DNA of 64,000 nucleotides from Gemmatimonadota bacterium (GCA_016719105.1 JADKAQ010000013.1:62001-126000); one strand, 5' to 3'. Counted from the first letter of the stretch, positions 8,969 through 18,650 are shown. Made by a program: numbers and translations. Notes: generated from the letters alone by a model not told the origin.

Positions 8969-10561
8969 ATGCTCACACGCCTCCCGCACACCATTGTCGT
9001 CGGCACCCTGGTCCTGCTCCCCCTGGCCGCCCCGCTCCGCGCACAGGGGACCGTGCAGCCGCCAGCCGCAACGCCCGCCGCCTTTCGCATCGAGGAGGCG
9101 ACGATCGCCGACGTGCACGCCGCCCTCCGCTCGGGCGCGCTGTCGTGCCGGCAGCTGGTGCAAGGCTACCTGCGCCGCATCGAGGCGTACGACAAGAACG
9201 GCCCGGCCATCAACGCGATCGTCGTGATCAACCCGGCCGCGCTCGCAACCGCCGACTCGCTCGACCGACGCTACGCCCGCGACGGCTTCGTCGGCCCGTT
9301 GCACTGCGTGCCGACGATCGTGAAGGACAACTTCGAGACGATCGACCTCCCCACCAGCGCCGGCACCCTCGCCCTCAAGGGGTGGCAACCCACGCGCGAC
9401 GCCTTCCAGGTGCAACGCGTGCGCGCCGCCGGGGCCATCGTCCTCGCCAAGTCGAACATGGCCGAACTCGCCTTCTCGCCAAACGAGACCGTGAGCTCGA
9501 TCCTGGCCGGTTACACGCGCAATCCCTACGCGCTCGATCGCGTCACCGCCGGGTCGAGCGGCGGGACCGCCGCGGCCGTCGCCTCGTCGTTCGGCACCGT
9601 GGGACTGGGGAGCGACACCGGGAACTCGATCCGCGGCCCTTCGTCGCATCAGGCGCTCGTCGGCATTCGTTCGACCATGGGGCTCACCAGCCGCAACGGC
9701 GTCGTCCCGCTCTTCGACTCGCAAGACATCGCCGGCCCCATGGCGCGCACCGTCGCCGATGCCGCCGCGGTCTTCCAGGTCATCGCCGGCGAGGACCCCG
9801 GAGACCCGGTCACCGCCGCCGCGCGAGGACGTCCGATCCCCCGCTATGCCGACTCGCTCCGCGCCGACGGGCTTCGGGGAGCACGCATCGGCGTCCTGCA
9901 CGCGGCCTACGACACGCCGACGCTCGACGCCGAGGTCAACTCGGTCTTCCAGCAAGCGATCGACGACCTCCGGCGCCTGGGAGCGACGGTCATCGACCCC
10001 GTCGCCATCCCGACCCTCGATTCGCTCCGCCGGCTGCAATCCGGCGCCTGCTCCCCCTTCCGGCACGACTTCGAGACCCACATGGCACGCGTCGCCGATT
10101 CGCGACCGCCCGTGAGCACGGTCGACGAGATCCTCAAGTCGGGACGCTTCCACCCGTCCATCGAAGCGCGACTCGCCGCCGCGGTCCGCGTGACCGAGAG
10201 TCCGGCCGAGAGCCCGGGGTGCCAGGCCCGCGAGCGCTACCGCGCCGGGCTGCGCCTCGCGCTGCGCCAGCTCATGGACTCGCTCCGCCTCGATGCCGTC
10301 GCCTATCCGACCTGGAGCAATCCCCCGCGCCTCATCGGTGACCTCAACACCCCGGGGGGCGACAACTCGCAGGTCTTCTCGCCTGCCACCGGCTTCCCGG
10401 CCATCACCGTCCCCATGGGCTACACGCGGACCGTCCTCCCGGCCGGGCTGCAGCTCCTGGCGCGCCCCTTCGCCGAAGGGACGCTGTTCAAGCTCGCTTA
10501 TTCATATGAACAGGCGACGCGGCATCGGCGCCCACCGCCAACGGTTCCCCCCCTGCGATAG
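8969..10561 (+). CDS. Exported amidase (amidase signature family)
   Basis: A 530-residue amidase-signature hydrolase with a signal peptide ending near LRAQG, hence probably periplasmic. The Ser-cisSer-Lys triad is visible: Lys in TIVKDNF, cis-Ser in TAGSSGGTAAA, and nucleophile Ser in GSDTGNSIRGP. It is closer to exported amidases than to GatA, which has no signal peptide. It begins 20 nt after the DppC gene with a GGAG about 15 nt upstream, and is likely the last gene of the peptide operon, hydrolysing amide bonds of imported or envelope-derived compounds. The substrate cannot be named from sequence. Confidence 0.87.
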   Translation: MLTRLPHTIVVGTLVLLPLAAPLRAQGTVQPPAATPAAFRIEEATIADVHAALRSGALSCRQLVQGYLRRIEAYDKNGPAINAIVVINPAALATADSLDRRYARDGFVGPLHCVPTIVKDNFETIDLPTSAGTLALKGWQPTRDAFQVQRVRAAGAIVLAKSNMAELAFSPNETVSSILAGYTRNPYALDRVTAGSSGGTAAAVASSFGTVGLGSDTGNSIRGPSSHQALVGIRSTMGLTSRNGVVPLFDSQDIAGPMARTVADAAAVFQVIAGEDPGDPVTAAARGRPIPRYADSLRADGLRGARIGVLHAAYDTPTLDAEVNSVFQQAIDDLRRLGATVIDPVAIPTLDSLRRLQSGACSPFRHDFETHMARVADSRPPVSTVDEILKSGRFHPSIEARLAAAVRVTESPAESPGCQARERYRAGLRLALRQLMDSLRLDAVAYPTWSNPPRLIGDLNTPGGDNSQVFSPATGFPAITVPMGYTRTVLPAGLQLLARPFAEGTLFKLAYSYEQATRHRRPPPTVPPLR

Positions 10562-10611
10562 CGCTCGGGCCCCCACTCCGCCGCGACGCCCATCGTCGCA
10601 TATTTCCGCCC

Positions 10612-11694
10612 ATGCCCATCGTCCCGATCCACGGCCACGACGCCCTGCGAGCGCGCCTCTCCGACGCACTGTCGCGAGGACTCCTTCCGCAGAGCCTCCT
10701 GCTGCATGGCGAGAGCGGGATCGGAAAGCAGCGCCTCGCCCTCTGGCTCGCGCAGGCCATCCTGTGCGAGGGGACCATCCAGCCATGCGGCGCGTGTCGC
10801 CAGTGCCGGTACACCGCCGAGCTGACGCACCCTGACCTCGTCTGGGTCTTCCCGCGTCCCAAGCTCAAGGACTCCGATCCCTCGCTCGAGGAGATCAAGC
10901 AGGACCTGAACGAGTCGGTGGCCGAACGCGCGCAGGCGCACGGGCTCTATGCGCCGCCACCCGGGAGCGACGGGATCTACGTCGCCACCTCGCGCCTGCT
11001 GGTGCAGATGGCGTCGATCACCCCGGCCATGGGGCGCCACAAGGTGATCGTCGTCGGAGAGGCGGACCGCATGTCACCGCCGCAGGAGAACGCCGAGGCC
11101 CCAGCGGCCAACGCCTTCCTCAAGCTGCTCGAGGAGCCGCCCGCCGACACGAACATCATCCTGACGTCGAGCGCCGCCGGCGCCCTCCTCCCCACGATCC
11201 GCTCCCGGGTCGTCGCCGTCCGCGTCGCCCCGCTCGGCGAGGCGGCGTTGCGCGCCTGGCTGCTGGAGCCGCTGGTGAAGGAAGCGCTCGACAAGGCCAA
11301 GCTCCCGGGGAATGTGGACGAGCGCGTCCGCCTGGCCGGGGGGGCCCCCGGCCGGCTGCTGGCCACCCAGGAAACGAGCGCCGCCAGTGAGGCCGCCAAG
11401 CGGCTGCTCGAGGTGGCGCTGAGCGGCGACCGGGGGCGCGCCCTGCGCGTCTCGCTGGCCCAAGGGAGCGCCGGCGCCCGTGGCGCCTTCACCGATGTGC
11501 TCGACGCGCTCAGCGTCGCGCTGCACGACCGCACCCGTGCCGCGCTCCAGAAGTCCGACGAGCGCGCCGCCCACAACGCCGCCCGCGCCATGAGCTTGGT
11601 CGAGGAGTCGAAGCAGATGGCCGGCGGCAATGTGAACCCGCAGCTCATCACCGCCTCCCTCCTCGAGGAGTTAGGGCGAGTCCTAAGCTCCTAG
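10612..11694 (+). CDS. holB: DNA polymerase III subunit delta' (clamp-loader ATPase)
   Basis: A 360-residue clamp-loader protein of the DnaX/HolB family. It has a Walker A-like GESGIGKQ (residues ~34-41), a zinc-binding cluster CGACRQC (residues ~62-69), and the KLLEEPP box followed by a sensor-like IRSRV segment. Length and single clamp-loader ATPase module fit delta' rather than the longer tau/gamma. It loads the sliding clamp at replication forks. There is a variable insert (~residues 75-125) rich in Pro and charged residues after the zinc site. The gene stands alone between the amidase and moaC; the usual tmk partner is not seen here. Confidence 0.85.
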   Translation: MPIVPIHGHDALRARLSDALSRGLLPQSLLLHGESGIGKQRLALWLAQAILCEGTIQPCGACRQCRYTAELTHPDLVWVFPRPKLKDSDPSLEEIKQDLNESVAERAQAHGLYAPPPGSDGIYVATSRLLVQMASITPAMGRHKVIVVGEADRMSPPQENAEAPAANAFLKLLEEPPADTNIILTSSAAGALLPTIRSRVVAVRVAPLGEAALRAWLLEPLVKEALDKAKLPGNVDERVRLAGGAPGRLLATQETSAASEAAKRLLEVALSGDRGRALRVSLAQGSAGARGAFTDVLDALSVALHDRTRAALQKSDERAAHNAARAMSLVEESKQMAGGNVNPQLITASLLEELGRVLSS

Positions 11695-11797
11695 TGCAGC
11701 AGTCGACACGTCGGGCCTTTCCGCTCGAGTTCCGGTCAGTGTTTGGGCCTCACCGCCCGCTGGGCTCACCGCTTCACACGCATCTTCCCGCCATCCC

Positions 11798-12274
11798 TTG
11801 ACCAGACTGACTCACTCGGACGATGCCGGCCAGGCCCGAATGGTCGACATCTCGGCCAAGTCGCCGACCCAGCGAATGGCCCGCGCGACGGGCGCAATCA
11901 CGATGCGCCCCGAAACGCTTGCTCTGATTCGCGATAATCAGATCGCCAAGGGCGACGTGCTCACCGTGGCCAAGATCGCCGGAATCATGGGCGCCAAACG
12001 CACGGCCGAGCTGATCCCGCTCTGCCATCCTATCGCCCTATCTGACATTCACTTGCAGCTTTCCCTGGACGAATCGCTCCCCGGAATCCGGGTCGAGGCG
12101 ACGGCCAGAACCACCGGCACGACCGGAGTGGAAATGGAGGCCATAGTGGCCGTAAGTGTGAGCTTGGTCACACTTTACGATATGGCCAAGGGGGTGGATA
12201 AGGGGATGGAGATCGGTCAGATTTCCCTCATCGAAAAGCGCGGCGGGAAAAGCGGGGATTGGGTGAGAGGGTAA
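11798..12274 (+). CDS. moaC: Cyclic pyranopterin monophosphate synthase
   Basis: A 158-residue MoaC, which converts the 3',8-cyclo-GTP product of MoaA to cyclic pyranopterin monophosphate in molybdenum cofactor synthesis. Motifs are complete: LTHxD at the N-terminus, MVDIS, the KRTAELIPLCHPI active-site segment, TGVEMEA and the DMAKGVDKGM C-terminal signature. The TTG start at 11798 is chosen because it aligns with the usual family N-terminus; no ATG lies nearby before the conserved part. No other moa gene is in the window. Confidence 0.95.
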   Translation: MTRLTHSDDAGQARMVDISAKSPTQRMARATGAITMRPETLALIRDNQIAKGDVLTVAKIAGIMGAKRTAELIPLCHPIALSDIHLQLSLDESLPGIRVEATARTTGTTGVEMEAIVAVSVSLVTLYDMAKGVDKGMEIGQISLIEKRGGKSGDWVRG

Positions 12275-12361
12275 CGGTCTCCCGTCGCTTCATCAGGAAC
12301 CGATCGGCCTTCCGGTTCGCCGGACTTAGGGTCGAGCGGCTGACGATAGAGGAAGACTTTC

Positions 12362-13054
12362 ATGAAGGATCTCAGCAAGTCGTACGTGCACCGCGGCGAC
12401 GCGGAGCGGCGAAAGCGGAGAGTCCGAGGGGCGATCATGCTGGCGGGGGTACTCACCGCCGGAACCATGGCCGCCAGGAACTGGGAGCCCTCCGAGGCCA
12501 CCGCGACCCCCCTTCGCCGCACGTTGGCCGAACGGGCCGAAGTCCAGCGACTCCAGAAGCAGATCGAACAGGCGCGTGGCGATCTCCGCCTCGCCTCAGT
12601 CCAGCTCGAGCGCTGGAACCGGATCTTCCATTACTCCCACAAGTTCCGCATCCCGGCCGACTTGGCGGGCTCCATCTACGACGCCGCGGTGGCGGAGCGC
12701 ATCGATCCGGACCTCGCCTTCCCGCTGGTCAAGCTGGAGAGCGACTTCACCGAATCCGCTCGGAGCGAGGTGGGAGCGATCGGCCTGACCCAGCTCATGC
12801 TGTCGACCGCCAAGTTCTACGATCCGTCGCTCACCCGCGAGAAGCTCTACGAGCGCAACACCAACCTGCACATCGGCTTCCGATATCTCCGCGACCTGAT
12901 CAAGGAGCAGCGCGGTGATATCCAGATGGCGCTCCTCGCCTACAATCGTGGGCCGGCGGCGGTTCAGGTGGCCAAGGAGCTCGACCTCGACGCCTCCAAC
13001 GGCTACGACCGGATCGTGCTCAAGGGGTACCGCGGCAAGGGAATCCTCGACTGA
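12362..13054 (+). CDS. Lytic transglycosylase, membrane-anchored
   Basis: A 230-residue SLT-domain peptidoglycan lyase. A basic N-terminus precedes one membrane helix (~residues 24-40), then a short coiled-coil (~55-80), then the SLT domain. The catalytic Glu is in KLESDFTESA, followed by the GAIGLTQLM and LAYNRGP motifs that define family 1 transglycosylases. A GAGGAAG ribosome site sits 6-12 nt before ATG 12362. It likely trims peptidoglycan strands during growth or envelope assembly. It lies convergent to a second, MltD-type transglycosylase gene only 30 nt away. Confidence 0.88.
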   Translation: MKDLSKSYVHRGDAERRKRRVRGAIMLAGVLTAGTMAARNWEPSEATATPLRRTLAERAEVQRLQKQIEQARGDLRLASVQLERWNRIFHYSHKFRIPADLAGSIYDAAVAERIDPDLAFPLVKLESDFTESARSEVGAIGLTQLMLSTAKFYDPSLTREKLYERNTNLHIGFRYLRDLIKEQRGDIQMALLAYNRGPAAVQVAKELDLDASNGYDRIVLKGYRGKGILD

Positions 13055-13084
13055 TCCCCGACACGATCGTCGGCTAGCAAGCCG

Positions 13085-14905
13085 TCAGCGGGCGGCCGTC
13101 TTCTTCTTCGAGACGGCCGCCTTCTTCTTTGCCGGTGCCTTCTTTCGGGCTACCGACCCCTTCGACTTGGCGGTCCCCGACTTGGCCTTGCTCGCGCTCC
13201 GTGACTTGGCGCGCGACTTGGCCGACGACGAACGCGCGGTGCTCTTCTTCTTCGCCGTCGCGCTTCGCGCTGAGCTGGTGCTCGACGAGCCAGCGCGCGC
13301 CGTGGAGCGACGGGCCGATCCGCCTCGCACAATGATCGTCTGCCCGGGGTAGATGACCTTCCGCTTGAGCCCATTGAGGCGGACGAGCGATGCAACCGAC
13401 GTGCGATACCGCTTGGCGAGGAGCCCGAGCGACTCGCCGCGCCGCACCACGTGCGTGACGCGCCCCGCCCCCGAAGACGACGCGCTCGGTCCATAGCGCT
13501 CGATCGATGGATCGGGGACGTCGAACGCCCCCTGGACGACGGCGGCCGTCGGAACCAGGAGCGTCTGTCCGGCCAGCAACCGTCCCTTTCGCGTCGAGAT
13601 CTTCCGATTGAACCACTGAAGGTGCCGCACCTGCACGCCGTGCCGATTGGCGATCGACGCAAGCGACTCACCCTTCTTGGTGGTGACCTTCGTGAACGGC
13701 GAGCGCTCGTCCGTCGAGAGGGCGGCGAAGAGCGAATCGAACCCTCCACCCGTCCCTGACGGAATGCGGACCGACACCTCGGCATCGGGAGGGGTCACGC
13801 CACGCAGCAGGTGCGGATTGAGCGTCTGCACCTCGCGCACCGTGAGGCCGAGCGACCGGGCCACCGCAGCCACCGGGGTCAGCGACGGGACCATCACGGA
13901 GTCGTAGGCGTAGCGCGGGACGGAGTCGAGTTTGATGCCGTACTTGTCCGGCGCCTTGCCCAGCAACGCGGCGGCGATGAGCTGGGGGACGTAGTTCTTT
14001 GTCTCGGCGCGCAGGTAGTCCTGCTCGGCGAGGGCGAAGAAGCAGTCTTCACCTTCGACCGTGTCGAGTGCGTCGTCGAACTTCTTGAGGCCGCGCGAGA
14101 CACGTCCGGGACCACCGTTGTACGCCGCAGCCGCGAGATACAGGGAGCCGAACTGCCCGCGCAGATCGCGAATGAAGCGCGCCGCGGCATCGGTCGACTT
14201 CATCGGGTCACGCCGTTCGTCGACCCACCAGTCGACGCGTAGCCCCACGCCGCGCGCCGTCGACGACATGAACTGCCACATCCCGACCGCTGCGGCGCGC
14301 GAGTACGCGTGCGGATCGTAGCCGCTCTCGACCAGCCCCAGGAAGTACATGTCCTCGGGAATGCCGGCGGCGCGGAACTTCTCGCGGATCATCGGCTCGT
14401 ACTGCTTGCCGCGCTGCAGGCGCTCGGTGAACCGCGTCTTCCCGGCCCCGAGAAAGAGGTTCACGTACTGCGCAACCTTCTCCTGCGTGACGTACGAATC
14501 GACCTCGATGTCCCACGTCGGCTCGCCGCCGACGTTCGATGTCGAGTCCACATCGACGACCGAGGAGGACGCCATGCCGCGCACGACCGAGTCGGGGACG
14601 TCGAAGAGCTTGCTGACGCTCTTGATCGCATCGCCGAGCGCCGTGTTGACGGAGTCGGGGACGACGAGCGATTCCGCCACGCGCCGGGCGCTGTCGGCCG
14701 TGCTTGCGCTGTCCTGATTCCTCGCCGCTTCGGCAACGACGGGGCGATCGGGCGAGGGCGGTGCCGCCGGCGGCGTCGGGCGAATGGCCGGGGCGCACGC
14801 GGCAAACGCGGTCAGCGCGAGGCAGGTCGCGAGCGGGCGGGCGCGGGAGAGGAGTGGAATGCCGACCTCCTGCGGGGCGTGAGCGAGAACGCCGCAATCT
14901 GACAT
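13085..14905 (-). CDS. mltD: MltD-type lytic transglycosylase with LysM domains
   Basis: A 606-residue lipoprotein (lipobox AFAAC, Cys37) with an MltD-like SLT domain around residues 145-290 (catalytic Glu in LVESGYDP, then AVGMWQFM and AYNGGPGRV). Two LysM peptidoglycan-binding domains follow (~400-445 and ~475-520). Such enzymes cleave glycan strands, releasing 1,6-anhydromuropeptides. The last ~85 residues are an extremely Lys/Ser/Ala/Arg-rich low-complexity tail resembling histone H1-like bacterial tails, which is not typical of MltD. A basic tail could bind wall teichoic-like polymers, lipopolysaccharide or DNA; this is speculation. A GTG-free N-terminal extension of ~20 residues precedes the hydrophobic part, so the true start may be slightly internal. 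Confidence 0.88.
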   Translation of the reverse strand: MSDCGVLAHAPQEVGIPLLSRARPLATCLALTAFAACAPAIRPTPPAAPPSPDRPVVAEAARNQDSASTADSARRVAESLVVPDSVNTALGDAIKSVSKLFDVPDSVVRGMASSSVVDVDSTSNVGGEPTWDIEVDSYVTQEKVAQYVNLFLGAGKTRFTERLQRGKQYEPMIREKFRAAGIPEDMYFLGLVESGYDPHAYSRAAAVGMWQFMSSTARGVGLRVDWWVDERRDPMKSTDAAARFIRDLRGQFGSLYLAAAAYNGGPGRVSRGLKKFDDALDTVEGEDCFFALAEQDYLRAETKNYVPQLIAAALLGKAPDKYGIKLDSVPRYAYDSVMVPSLTPVAAVARSLGLTVREVQTLNPHLLRGVTPPDAEVSVRIPSGTGGGFDSLFAALSTDERSPFTKVTTKKGESLASIANRHGVQVRHLQWFNRKISTRKGRLLAGQTLLVPTAAVVQGAFDVPDPSIERYGPSASSSGAGRVTHVVRRGESLGLLAKRYRTSVASLVRLNGLKRKVIYPGQTIIVRGGSARRSTARAGSSSTSSARSATAKKKSTARSSSAKSRAKSRSASKAKSGTAKSKGSVARKKAPAKKKAAVSKKKTAAR

Positions 14906-15074
14906 GGCGCCCGGGGAATGGGAACCTCGTACCCGCTGACGTTCGTGGTGTTCACGCGCGCCCTGCCTGACGAGTCCGTCGTATCGCTCGTCCCGAGCGC
15001 CTCACCGCCCGTCGTGAGCCATGACAGACCTTCACGGAGGACCGTCACGATCCGTGGCCCAACAGCGCAACGCG

Positions 15075-15587
15075 CTATCGCGTGGCGATCGAGTTCCCGA
15101 GCATGCGATTGGTCGCCTGCAGCGTGGCGATCACGGCGCCGCGCAGCGGATCCTCATCGGCCAGGTGACAGCCGAGGAGTCGGCGCTCCTGCTCGGCGCC
15201 ATCGGGGCTCTGGCAGAGGACACTGACGATGACAACGTTGGCGTCGAACGCGCGCATCTGCTTCACGCCCAGCAGGTCGAACTTGAGCGTTCCGCGAGAG
15301 AAGTGCTCGATGGCCCGCAGCGTCGCCTCCGCAGCCAAGCGCACATCGCCGAGCGGCGCCGCCACCCCCTCGGCGCGCCCGATGACCGAATCGCCCGGCT
15401 GGTATTCGAGCTCCACTTCGGCCGAGCAGCGCGCCGTCGGCGTGCGATCGAAGGAGAAGCGTGTGAAGCGCAGCCGTTCGCGGCGCTGCCCCCCGGCGGA
15501 CGCGCGCTCGTCCAGCGCGCCCTGGGCGCGGTCGTCCAGCGCGCTGAGGGCGAGGGAGAGATTCAGGTCATCCACAGAGAGGCGCAT
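15075..15587 (-). CDS. Conserved hypothetical protein
   Basis: A 170-residue protein of unknown function. The N-terminal half is charged (Arg/Asp/Glu-rich). The C-terminal half has a compact alternating pattern with GRAEG, a RAAAEATLRA-like helix, VVIVSV and a final ATNRMLG helix. It has no signal peptide or membrane segment. I recall similar C-terminal patterns in unannotated proteins of several phyla but cannot name the family. The ATG at 15587 is used because the codons upstream look unlike coding sequence. It lies alone between the MltD gene and a sensor kinase. Confidence 0.6.
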   Translation of the reverse strand: MRLSVDDLNLSLALSALDDRAQGALDERASAGGQRRERLRFTRFSFDRTPTARCSAEVELEYQPGDSVIGRAEGVAAPLGDVRLAAEATLRAIEHFSRGTLKFDLLGVKQMRAFDANVVIVSVLCQSPDGAEQERRLLGCHLADEDPLRGAVIATLQATNRMLGNSIATR

Positions 15588-15990
15588 CCGGCCCGGCCGA
15601 CGAGGGAGACAACGGAACTGCGTAGGGAGACTCCCCTGTGACACGACTGTCCCCCCCGACAGGCAACACAGCCGTTGCCAGCCGGCCACTCGGCCAACCG
15701 TCCCGTCATGCTTCGACCCGTCCGGTTCGTGGTCCCTCGGGTTCTTCGTCGGCTCGCCAGGCATCGACACGCGAACCTGGGCGCACTCCCCTACCGATGT
15801 GCTGCAAGCGCCATGGCCTGGCGGGGGCCGCCACCCTGCACGGTGCGGCGCTGGTGCGTCCCGCCGACGGCGCGCCCTGCGTGCTCGTCGTCGCCACGCG
15901 AGGGCTGCCTGACGAGACGACGGGGCCGCGCCGCATCGAGGACATCTCCCGGCTGGTGTGGGGGCACGCCACCGCGAGGTGGGGTGCGCC
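15588..15990. other. Intergenic region, no supported gene
   Basis: About 400 bp. A plus-strand frame (15638-15994) is open but Arg/Pro/Ala-biased with no domain, and its opposite-strand partners look equally random, so no gene is called. It must contain the promoter of the unknown minus-strand gene and any terminator of the sensor kinase gene. Confidence 0.45.
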
Positions 15991-17964
15991 CTAGCCGGCG
16001 AACATTCCCATCGTCGCGCGCCGCGCCTTGAGGCGCGCGGCGCCGTCCGTGTCGTCGGCGGGGAGTTCGCCCAGGATCAGGCGGAACGAGGAGCCGTAGC
16101 CCGGCGTGCTCTCGACCGCCAGCGCGCCTCCCAGCATCTCGCTCAGGCTGCGGCAGATCGCGAGCCCGAGCCCCGTGCCACCGAAGCGACGCGACGTGCT
16201 CGAGTCGGCCTGCTCGAACGGGAGGAAGATCGCCTCGAGCCGCTCGCGCGGGATGCCGACCCCCGTGTCGTGCACGCCGATCGCCGTGACCTCACCTAAC
16301 GAGTCCGTCTCCACCCGCACGAGGACCTCACCGCGATCCGTGAACTTGATCGCGTTCCCCACGAGGTTGATGAGGATCTGCCGCAACTTGCCGAGATCGT
16401 TCTTGACCAGCGGTGCGCGCGCCGGTCCGTCGTAGCGCAGGAGCACCGGCTTCCCCGCCACCTGCCCCTCGAGCTGCGAGATCGTCTCGTGCGCCAGCGC
16501 CACCATGTCGACCTCGTCGATGTCGAGCACCATGCGCCCGGCCTCGATCTTGGAGATGTCGAGGATGTCGTTGATGAGCGAGAGCAGGTGCTTGCCGTTG
16601 GAGAGGATGCGCTCGATGAGGTCGAGTTCGGAGGCGGTGAGCCGCCCCGCGCGGTTCTTCATCAGGACGCTGGAGAAGCCGATGACCGAGTTCAGCGGCG
16701 TCCTCAGCTCGTGCGACATGTTGGCCAGGAAACGCGACTTCGTCACGCTCGCCTCCTCGGCACGTCGCAGCGCTTCCTGCAGTTCGGCGGTGCGCGCCGC
16801 CACGCGCGCGTCTAGTTCACGCAGCACGCCGTTGAGTTGCGTGTTCAGCCTCTCGCGTTCGACCAGCGTGCGTGCCACCTCCTCGTACGAGGCGCGCAGG
16901 CGTTCGCCGAGGACCTCCATGGCCGACATCACCTCGCGAATCTCGCTGGGCGTGTTGGCGGGCACCTCGGGGGGCGACCGATCCACGCGCACATCGAACT
17001 CGCGCAACCATGCCATCACGCGCCCGAGCGGCCCCCGCACGCTGCGCATGAGAAGGAGCGTGATCACGAAGCCCAGCAGGACGGCGAGCGCCGCGGCGCG
17101 AACGGCGGCGACGCGACGTCCCGTCGAGGCGACGAAGACGTCGCGGAGCGGTCGTTCGACGATCACGCGCCACCCGGCCGACGTGCTGACGCTGGCGATC
17201 ATTCGGTCCGACGACTGCACCAGCGTCGCACTCGGCGCCATGGCGGGGGCGATTCCCCAGCGCTCGCGCATTCGCGACTCGTCGACCGTATCGAGCGGGG
17301 CGATCTCAATCATCCCGTCCTGCGCCGCGACCACGCCGGCGGGATCGAGAATCACATATGCCGCGCCGGAGCCGAGCGAGCGATCGCGCATTGGCCCCAG
17401 CGTGGTCAGGTTCAGCGACGCCTGCAGCACGCCGCGGACCTGGCCGTTCACGTCGCGTAGCGCGCGCCCGAACGCCACGATCACCTGGTCGCCCAATCCG
17501 CGACCGCGGTAGACCGATGTGGTGACCGTCACGCTGTCGCGCACCGCGCGCGCGAAGTACTCGCGCTTGGCAAACGATTGGCCGACCAGCGCCGACGTGT
17601 CACCGGCCCCGAACTCGCGAGGCTCGACCGCGCGTAGCGTTCCGGCGGCATCGAGCAGCGCGACGGTGCGGAACTCCGGGTACTCCGCGTGCAACGCCCG
17701 AATGGCGGCGAGGTTGGTCGGCCCCGAGAGCGACTCGGTCGCCTCGAACAGGTGCGAGGCCAGCGAGACCGCGTTGCGGTGCGGCTCGAAATGACGCTCG
17801 AGTCGCTCGCCGAAGTCCTGCGCTTCGTCGCGCAGTTGCGCCGATGCAGTCTCGATATCGAGGCGGCGTGCCGCTCGATCTTCCCAGAAGGCAACAGCGA
17901 CGACGGGAACGGTCGCCACGAGCAGAAACCCTGCGAGAATGCGACCGGAGAGCGAACGAAACAC
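15991..17964 (-). CDS. Sensor histidine kinase with periplasmic Cache-like domain
   Basis: A 657-residue membrane kinase. Order: TM helix (~8-26), periplasmic sensor region of ~260 residues with double-Cache-like features (AVEPREFGAGDTS, REYFARAV, SVYRGRG), second TM helix (~288-308), HAMP-like linker and coiled coil, HisKA with phosphoaccepting His418 in NMSHELRTPLN, then HATPase with N box (LVGNAIKF), G1 (HDTGVGIP), F box and G2 (GGTGLGLAI). No receiver domain or response regulator gene adjoins it, so it is an orphan kinase. Cache domains usually bind small organic ligands; the ligand is not predictable here. Confidence 0.9.
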   Translation of the reverse strand: MFRSLSGRILAGFLLVATVPVVAVAFWEDRAARRLDIETASAQLRDEAQDFGERLERHFEPHRNAVSLASHLFEATESLSGPTNLAAIRALHAEYPEFRTVALLDAAGTLRAVEPREFGAGDTSALVGQSFAKREYFARAVRDSVTVTTSVYRGRGLGDQVIVAFGRALRDVNGQVRGVLQASLNLTTLGPMRDRSLGSGAAYVILDPAGVVAAQDGMIEIAPLDTVDESRMRERWGIAPAMAPSATLVQSSDRMIASVSTSAGWRVIVERPLRDVFVASTGRRVAAVRAAALAVLLGFVITLLLMRSVRGPLGRVMAWLREFDVRVDRSPPEVPANTPSEIREVMSAMEVLGERLRASYEEVARTLVERERLNTQLNGVLRELDARVAARTAELQEALRRAEEASVTKSRFLANMSHELRTPLNSVIGFSSVLMKNRAGRLTASELDLIERILSNGKHLLSLINDILDISKIEAGRMVLDIDEVDMVALAHETISQLEGQVAGKPVLLRYDGPARAPLVKNDLGKLRQILINLVGNAIKFTDRGEVLVRVETDSLGEVTAIGVHDTGVGIPRERLEAIFLPFEQADSSTSRRFGGTGLGLAICRSLSEMLGGALAVESTPGYGSSFRLILGELPADDTDGAARLKARRATMGMFAG

Positions 17965-18577
17965 GAGTTACGGTTTCAGGATTGCGTGGGTGCGCACACG
18001 ATCGCGCATGTACTCACCAGTGTCGGCACAGATTAGACGATCTTGATCTGCCGCTCACGAACTCGCGTCATCTGCGCGAGTCGGTGCTGGCCCCCCCCTC
18101 GTCCACCTCCGCCAGTACTGCCCGGCGACGCACCGCGCACACCGATCCCGTCCGGTGCCCTCGATGCGTCCAGCTGCAACCCGATCAGGAATCGCGACGA
18201 CCGCTACTCCCCCGACTCCAGACGCTGTCCCGCCGAGTCGCCGAGTCGTCCGCGACGCTTCCGTCAGGAACGGCGGCCGGATCGCATCCAGGCGTTCTTC
18301 GGAAGTCCCGATCGTCGAGTCGGAGACGTTCGGGCGCGTGCGCCCGTGGCGCCGCTCCCGGTAGCGCGTCCCGTCCCAGGTCGCGAAGCCGATGCCGCCG
18401 GTCGAGGCGGCACGCCCAAGTATCGACGAGAGGAGCGGCGACTTGATGGTCGCGGCCGGAGTCGCGCGGACTCTGCCGGCGTCGCCGGGGCGAGGGGGCC
18501 GTGAATGGTTCGACGGCTGGGTGCAGCGGAGCGCCTTCCGCGCATCGCGGACGCCGTGCGTGCACTGAACGACTGCA
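17965..18577. other. Intergenic region, no supported gene
   Basis: About 610 bp between the kinase start and tRNA-Lys. Open frames on both strands are short and Arg/Pro/Ser-biased. A degenerate zinc-ribbon-like trace (CPRC near 18160) is not followed by a consistent frame, so at most a gene remnant is present. Confidence 0.4.

Positions 18578-18650
<73 letters not shown>

Noticed and set aside
12275..12361. Riboswitch before the lytic transglycosylase gene
   Set aside because: A GAACCG/CGGTTC stem is present but no conserved aptamer core of known c-di-AMP or c-di-GMP switches is visible.
15638..15994. Plus-strand gene of 118 codons upstream of the kinase
   Set aside because: Arg/Pro-biased composition, no ribosome site, no domain, and overlapping open frames on the other strand.
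18043..18504. Plus-strand gene between kinase and tRNA-Lys
   Set aside because: Random-looking Arg/Pro/Ser composition; a CPRC zinc-ribbon trace is not continued in frame.
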